Below, in pieces: positions 6,840 through 10,705 of a DNA stretch of 10,705 nucleotides. The DNA is taken from positions 1 through 10,705 of the forward strand of contig CAMNJD010000247.1 in assembly GCA_946540705.1 (NCBI GenBank), in the 5' to 3' direction. Position 1 is the stretch's first letter. Each line of letters starts with the position of its first letter. The notes below the pieces were generated by a model. It did no database searches. It was given only the letters and a program-made list of their open reading frames with translations, and was not told where the DNA came from. Source of the stretch: an uncultured Ruminococcus sp. Lineage in GTDB: Bacteria > Bacillota > Clostridia > Oscillospirales > Ruminococcaceae. A program made the translations under genes and the position numbers.

Positions 6840-6879
6840 AAAAACAGCGGGGAGAAAACCGCATTGGCTTTCTCCCCGT
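6840..6879 (-). terminator. Rho-independent terminator of the PL11 lyase gene
   Basis: Thirteen-bp stem (6849-6861 with 6867-6879, core CGGGGAGAAA / TTTCTCCCCG) and 5-nt loop, starting 8 nt after the stop codon and followed on the minus strand by CTGTTTTTTCC-like T-rich sequence (A-run 6840-6845 on the plus strand). Confidence 0.9.
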
Positions 6880-6887
6880 TTGGTAAT

Positions 6888-9557
6888 TCACAGACTCGGA
6901 ATAAACTTGCAGATGTACTTCATGATCTTGTCAAGGTCAAAGCTGTCCACAATGCCGTCACCGGTCAGCTCGGCATTGCGCTTTCCTGCATCGCTGATAT
7001 GAAGCTCGCCGTCATCGCCGGTGAGGCGCGCCATCATCACGGCGTCCAGAACATTGACCTCGCCGTTGCAGTCAAGGTCGCCTCTGAGGGTCTGCTGCGG
7101 CTGCGGGGCGGGTGTTTCTGTGGTGGTCGTTGTAGTGGTCGTTGTGGTTGTGGTTGTCGTGGTTTCGGTGGTCGTCGTAACTGTCACAGCGGTCTGTGCC
7201 GGTACTGCAAATACGGTATAGTTCACGACATTGCCGTCCATGCCGTTTGTGCCGAGTGTAACGGTCTGGCCTGCATCGTAGGTCTTTTTGTAGACCGAGA
7301 AGCTGACGTCATTGCTGCTGGCTGCGGTCAGCGCAGTCTTTTCCCAGCCGCCGAGCCATGCCGGTACGGCTGCATTATCCTCAACTCTGGTATCAAGCAG
7401 GACAAAAGCGTCGAGCTTTTCACCGGCGGTGAAGGCTGCGAGGTCTGCGTCAGTCTTTTTGGAATCGCAGGCGGTCAGCAGCGCCTCAGCGCCGATCAGC
7501 TCTGCGGGGAACGCCGTGTAGGTATAGTCACGGTCGCCGAAGATCCTGCCGTTTGCGGAGGACTGTGCGAGCATCCAGCCGTCCTTGTGTGCGGTGTCGG
7601 TGACATTCAGGTTTCGGATGAGCTTGCCGCTGACCGGAACCGGCTGCGTATCGGTCGTCGTGACAGTTGTTTCGGTGTAGACCGGATCGGTGACAACCGG
7701 GTCGCTGCCCTGTTTGCTGCGGCCGTTGACAACGATGTTCGGGCGTGCGGGAAGCGGTGCATCGCTGCCGAGATAGTAGCTGACATGCGGGGGCTGATTG
7801 TAGGAGGACTGCTGACAGCAGTTCTGTGCGCGGTACTGCATGTCATGCATGAGGGTTGTCAGGCGCACCTTGGTCTGTGCGGCCGTACACCAGACACGGA
7901 GCTTCGAGTTATCGTCTGTGCGCATGATGAGCTCCTCGCGCCAGTCGCCGAACAGGTCAGCGGTCATGCACGGAACCGACTTGGTGCTGTTGTTTGAGCC
8001 GCAGCCGGAGGCCGTAAAGATGCGGTCGATCTTGTTTGCACCGGTCATTTTGGTGATCTGCGTGCCGTCGAGGATCTCGCGCTCAAGATCGCCGTCCCAG
8101 TAGATAAAGAAGTTCTGCGCCGGCCTTGTGCTGCCGATCGACTTGCCGCTCTGGCTGTAGACATTTCCGTCCGCAGCGCCCCAGAATTCCGCACCCTTGC
8201 TGCCGGACCAGACATTGTCCGCGGCACAGCGGCCGGTATCCTTGGTATTGTTGATATGGAAGATGACCTTGCCGGTCTTGGCGTCGATGCAGGATTCCCC
8301 GTAGGGCTTGTCCTCGTGGCACTCCCAGAGCTCCAGACCCTCTCTGTCCGGAATCAGGTCGCCCAGGTGCATCGCATCGCCGTGAAGCTGTCCGGTCGTC
8401 CAGAGCAGCTTGCCGTTGTCGTCGATTGCGGAAGCGCCCATAAACACTTCCTGCTTGCCGTCATTGTCGGAGTCTGCGACCATCATATTGTGGTTGCCGC
8501 AGCCCCAGCCCGGCGTGCTCCTGTCGAAGCCGGTGTCATAGACCCAGCGCTTGACGAGCTTTTTGTCGCGGACATCAATCGCAGAAACCGTCAGTCTGGT
8601 GTAATAGCCGCGGCCGTAGAGCGCGGTCGGATGCACGCCGTCGAGATACGCGATGCCGCTGTTCATGCGGTCTACGCGGTTGCCGTAGTTATCGCCCCAC
8701 GTTGCTTTCGTCACCGTGCCCCGCGCTACCGGGAAATCAATGGTGTCAAGCGCAGCGCCGGTCTGACCGTCAAAGAGTGTCATGTATTCCGGGCCGGAAA
8801 GGATGTAGCCGTCTCCGTTGCGGTAATCCTTGGAGGCATCGCCGATGACCTTGCCCGTGCCGTCCTTGGTGCCGTCTGCGGTCTTGGTGATGAGCTCTGC
8901 CTTGCCGTCACAGTCAAAGTCCGCCACGCACATCTGCGTATAGTGCTGACCTGCGCGGATGTTTCTGCCCAGGTTGATGCTCCAGAGGCGGCTGCCGGTC
9001 AGTGTATAGCAGTCGATGATGACATCGTCGGTCTTGCCGGACTGTGAGTTGTCCTTGGAGTTGGAAGGATCCCACTTCAGGAAAATCTCGTACTGTCCGT
9101 CGCCGTCCACATCGCCCACGCAGCAGTCGTTGGGGGAATACTGCGTACCCGGGCGCTTCAGCGGAATATCAAAGTAGTTTGTCCCGGATGTAAATTTGCA
9201 GGTCTCTGAGGAGATCACCTTGCCGCCGGATACAGTATCGACGCGATACTTGGAATTTGCATTTCCCCCGTTGTCCTGGTAGCTTGTTGCATCGCCCGAT
9301 TTGCTGGTGTAGATGAGCGTGTCATTGCGGTAGAGCCGGAACTCTGCGTCATCCGCATCGTCTGCATTCCAGCGCCAGCTCACGAACATGCCGTTCCCCG
9401 ATTTCACGGCATAGATGCCGCGGTCAAGATACTCCATGATCGCCGTGCCGTTTCCGCCGACACCGTACTTGGCATCTGCGGTCATGCCCTGCATGCCTGT
9501 TGCTGCAATGACCAGCGAAAAGACCGCTGCTGCAAACTGTCTGGTACCCTTTTTCAT
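6888..9557 (-). CDS. Secreted dockerin-bearing rhamnogalacturonan lyase, family PL11
   Basis: An 889-residue multidomain enzyme that should cut the rhamnogalacturonan-I backbone of pectin by beta-elimination. It has a signal peptide (1-29, likely cut after ADA), then a PL11 catalytic region (about 30-610) opening with YLDRGIYAVKSG and FVSWRWN. Blade-like calcium loops DVDGDG (149-154), DFDCDG (213-218) and DSDNDG (362-367) fit the eight-bladed propeller known from Bacillus YesW. A Thr-rich linker (about 620-640) leads to an unassigned module (about 643-788), a second linker with 15 consecutive Thr (799-813), and a type I dockerin (about 824-889). The first dockerin calcium loop is DLDCNGEVNVLD (827-838); the second (863-874) has Glu and Thr where Asp and Asn are usual. 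The dockerin implies attachment to a cellulosome scaffoldin. ATG follows AGAAAGGA. The gene is transcribed divergently from an AraC regulator. Endo- versus exo-type cannot be told. Confidence 0.93.
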   Translation of the reverse strand: MKKGTRQFAAAVFSLVIAATGMQGMTADAKYGVGGNGTAIMEYLDRGIYAVKSGNGMFVSWRWNADDADDAEFRLYRNDTLIYTSKSGDATSYQDNGGNANSKYRVDTVSGGKVISSETCKFTSGTNYFDIPLKRPGTQYSPNDCCVGDVDGDGQYEIFLKWDPSNSKDNSQSGKTDDVIIDCYTLTGSRLWSINLGRNIRAGQHYTQMCVADFDCDGKAELITKTADGTKDGTGKVIGDASKDYRNGDGYILSGPEYMTLFDGQTGAALDTIDFPVARGTVTKATWGDNYGNRVDRMNSGIAYLDGVHPTALYGRGYYTRLTVSAIDVRDKKLVKRWVYDTGFDRSTPGWGCGNHNMMVADSDNDGKQEVFMGASAIDDNGKLLWTTGQLHGDAMHLGDLIPDREGLELWECHEDKPYGESCIDAKTGKVIFHINNTKDTGRCAADNVWSGSKGAEFWGAADGNVYSQSGKSIGSTRPAQNFFIYWDGDLEREILDGTQITKMTGANKIDRIFTASGCGSNNSTKSVPCMTADLFGDWREELIMRTDDNSKLRVWCTAAQTKVRLTTLMHDMQYRAQNCCQQSSYNQPPHVSYYLGSDAPLPARPNIVVNGRSKQGSDPVVTDPVYTETTVTTTDTQPVPVSGKLIRNLNVTDTAHKDGWMLAQSSANGRIFGDRDYTYTAFPAELIGAEALLTACDSKKTDADLAAFTAGEKLDAFVLLDTRVEDNAAVPAWLGGWEKTALTAASSNDVSFSVYKKTYDAGQTVTLGTNGMDGNVVNYTVFAVPAQTAVTVTTTTETTTTTTTTTTTTTTTETPAPQPQQTLRGDLDCNGEVNVLDAVMMARLTGDDGELHISDAGKRNAELTGDGIVDSFDLDKIMKYICKFIPSL

Positions 9558-9621
9558 GTTACTCTTCCTTTCTGTGTAACGTGCTCAAAAATCCCCTAAA
9601 TCATATCATCTGAAGCCGCTG

Positions 9622-9664
9622 CGGAAGTCCCGAACAACCGGGTTATACAACCCGTAAACTTCCG
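9622..9664 (-). promoter_or_regulatory. Nested hairpin in the PL11 mRNA leader
   Basis: Outer arms CGGAAGT / ACTTCCG (9622-9628 and 9658-9664) enclose a perfect inner hairpin CGGGTT-ATAC-AACCCG (9639-9654). It starts about 13 nt after the predicted lyase transcription start. No T-run follows, so it is not a standard attenuator; it could be an operator or an mRNA-stabilising 5' structure. Confidence 0.5.
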
Positions 9665-9683
9665 GATCGGTTTCATTGATTGT

Positions 9684-9712
9684 ATTATAGCAGATATTTT
9701 GCAAAATGAAAA
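9684..9712 (-). promoter_or_regulatory. Promoter of the PL11 lyase gene
   Basis: On the minus strand an extended -10, TGC-TATAAT (9684-9692), with a weak -35 TTTTCA at 17-nt spacing (9707-9712). A consensus TTGACA sits next to it (9713-9718) but would need a 23-nt spacer. The weak -35 fits a promoter that needs an activator. The leader is about 120 nt. Confidence 0.7.
9696..9707. promoter_or_regulatory. 12-bp palindrome in the lyase promoter
   Basis: ATTTTGCAAAAT is a perfect palindrome lying between the -35 and -10 of the lyase promoter. Its place makes it a candidate operator, but AT-rich palindromes of this size also occur by chance. Confidence 0.35.
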
Positions 9713-9732
9713 TGTCAAAATCCATCATCTTC

Positions 9733-9761
9733 TTGACAAATTATTGCAGATTATGTATAAT
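9733..9761 (+). promoter_or_regulatory. Sigma-A promoter of the araC-family gene
   Basis: TTGACA (9733-9738), 17-nt spacer, TATAAT (9756-9761): exact consensus. Start near 9768, leaving about 27 nt before the GTG start codon. It faces away from the lyase promoter, with 14 bp between the two TTGACA hexamers. Confidence 0.88.
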
Positions 9762-9794
9762 GATTGTATCAGATACCCGAAAGGAGGGGGAGCG

Positions 9795-10577
9795 GTGTAT
9801 CTATATATGATGGGCTGGCACTGGAAGCATCCGGCCGATATGAAGATTGAGCGGCCGAACGGTCACTTCGGCCTTCAGGTGATCCTGATTCAGAGCAAGG
9901 CGCGTGTGCGCATGGGCGGAACGGAATATCAGGTCGAGCCCAACACGGCCTTTTTGGTGAAAAGCTGTCTGCCGCACTGTCTGTATGCAGACGGGGAGGA
10001 ATATGTCGATGACTGGATCCGGTTCAGCCCCGAGCAGGAGGATCATGCATTTCTGGATTCTGCGGATCTGGAATGGAATGTGCCGATCCGGCTCAGCGAC
10101 AGTACGGTATCCGACCTGATCGCGGCCTGCTGTCAGGTGAACGAAAGCAATCTGTCGAATAAAGCGAAGATCCTGCATCATCTGATGATGTCCATTCTGC
10201 TTTACATCACGGAGTATACGCACCCGAACACTGCCCAGAAGCGGAGCATTTACGATGATAAGCTCGACAAGCTCCGCCGGGATATTTATTCCAGCCCGGG
10301 CAGGGACTGGAGCATCCCGAAGATCGCAGAGGAGCTCTGTATTTCTGTTTCGCATTTTCAGCGGCTGTACAAGACGCGCTACGGCATTTCCTGCACAAAT
10401 GATGTGTTTATGAGCCGGATGGAATATGCCAAGCAGCTTTTGCTGGAAACAGAGCTGTCCGCGAATGAGATCGCGGACATGTGCGGCTATCAGAGCTATG
10501 AGTATTTCTCGAAATCGTTTTCCAGGTATGCCTGTGTTTCGCCGATGAAATACCGCGCAAAATTCAAGGAAAACTAA
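9795..10577 (+). CDS. AraC-family transcriptional regulator, probable control of the PL11 lyase
   Basis: A 260-residue one-component regulator. Residues about 15-80 look like the cupin-type sugar-sensing domain of AraC proteins (GHFGLQVILIQ, YQVEPNTAFLVK, PHCLY, DDWIRF). The C-terminus is a complete double helix-turn-helix: helix pair one about 172-195 (IPKIAEELCISVSHFQRLYK) and two about 222-247 (ANEIADMCGYQSYEYFSKSF), ending in the usual P-x-x-Y-R (250-254). I place the start at GTG 9795, 7 nt after AGGAGG (9782-9787) and behind the consensus promoter. The longer open frame back to TTG 9699 would begin upstream of that promoter, and the ATGs at 9807 and 9810 lie too far from the ribosome site. 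Divergent pairing with the lyase suggests it senses a pectin fragment and activates the lyase; target and ligand are inferred. Confidence 0.9.
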   Translation: MYLYMMGWHWKHPADMKIERPNGHFGLQVILIQSKARVRMGGTEYQVEPNTAFLVKSCLPHCLYADGEEYVDDWIRFSPEQEDHAFLDSADLEWNVPIRLSDSTVSDLIAACCQVNESNLSNKAKILHHLMMSILLYITEYTHPNTAQKRSIYDDKLDKLRRDIYSSPGRDWSIPKIAEELCISVSHFQRLYKTRYGISCTNDVFMSRMEYAKQLLLETELSANEIADMCGYQSYEYFSKSFSRYACVSPMKYRAKFKEN

Positions 10578-10592
10578 ATTCAAGGTAAACTT
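10561..10592 (+). repeat. 16-bp tandem duplication across the araC-family stop codon
   Basis: AATTCAAGGAAAACTA (10561-10576) is followed at once by AATTCAAGGTAAACTT (10577-10592), 14 of 16 bases identical. The first copy encodes the last residues of the regulator and most of the stop codon; the second is non-coding. Confidence 0.75.
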
Positions 10593-10635
10593 AAAAAGAG
10601 GGCAGAGCATTAGGTCGGTACTCATATAGAAGTTT

Positions 10636-10679
10636 TGCCCCGAAGCGTTTCACAAAAGCGCTTCGGGGCATTGTTTTTT
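10636..10679 (+). terminator. Rho-independent terminator of the araC-family gene
   Basis: Perfect 12-bp stem TGCCCCGAAGCG / CGCTTCGGGGCA (10636-10647 and 10659-10670) with an 11-nt loop, followed by TTGTTTTTT. It lies 58 nt after the stop codon. Nothing recognisable follows to the window end. Confidence 0.95.
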
Positions 10680-10705
10680 ATACTGGTGCAATAATAAATC
10701 AGAAT

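Noticed and set aside
7110..7180. Repetitive GTGGTCGTTGT-like stretch, considered as CRISPR or microsatellite
   Set aside because: It has no spacer pattern and simply encodes the Thr-rich linker of the lyase.
6864..7997. Plus-strand open frame of 377 codons with Gly/Cys/Val-rich protein
   Set aside because: It is the shadow of the lyase gene; the Gly/Cys/Val-rich and poly-Val runs are the reverse reading of the Thr-rich linker.
8256..9047. Plus-strand open frame of 263 codons
   Set aside because: It is antisense to the PL11 catalytic region and has no domain or ribosome site.
9801..10625. Minus-strand open frame of 274 codons
   Set aside because: It is antisense to the AraC-family gene, which has promoter, ribosome site, helix-turn-helix motifs and terminator.

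Overview
The window looks like chromosomal DNA from a GC-rich, fibre-degrading clostridium of the Ruminococcus type (Ruminococcaceae/Oscillospiraceae). The pointers are a secreted family PL11 rhamnogalacturonan lyase with a long Thr-rich linker and a C-terminal type I dockerin, which is the layout of cellulosomal enzymes. Extended AGAAAGGA-type ribosome binding sites and near-consensus sigma-A promoters (TTGACA-17-TATAAT) also suggest a Firmicute. The genus is an inference from domain architecture, not from a marker gene.

Left part (83-5428, all minus strand): a housekeeping and cell-envelope block. A strong promoter at 5400-5428 reads through a leader of about 117 nt into a MinD-like ATPase and then a methylglyoxal synthase homologue, ending at a hairpin terminator (3979-4007). 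Beyond it lie hisS, a class B penicillin-binding protein of the PBP2/MrdA type, and an ArsC/Spx-like thioredoxin-fold protein. The last three are tightly packed (39-nt gap, then a 4-nt ATGA overlap). A MinD gene near PBP2 and mgsA recalls the clostridial mre-pbp2-min-rodA-mgsA shape cluster, here apparently reduced and with hisS inserted. The mgsA product keeps the phosphate-binding motif but has replaced three residues known as catalytic or active-site in the E. coli enzyme.

Middle part (5547-6713, minus strand): an unrecognised 225-residue membrane-anchored protein lies downstream of the RNase P RNA gene rnpB, which has its own promoter and terminator.

Right part (6840-10680): a carbohydrate-utilisation pair. 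The PL11 lyase runs leftward and ends in a strong terminator. A 260-residue AraC-family regulator runs rightward and also ends in a strong terminator. The shared upstream region holds back-to-back promoters, a 12-bp palindrome, a 9-bp direct repeat placed over both start regions, and a nested hairpin in the lyase leader. The simplest reading is a local regulator controlling pectin (rhamnogalacturonan-I) breakdown.

I see no CRISPR array, insertion sequence, tRNA, phage gene or recognisable defence system. The most interesting points are the altered mgsA active site, the unassigned module in the lyase, and the lyase/araC control region.
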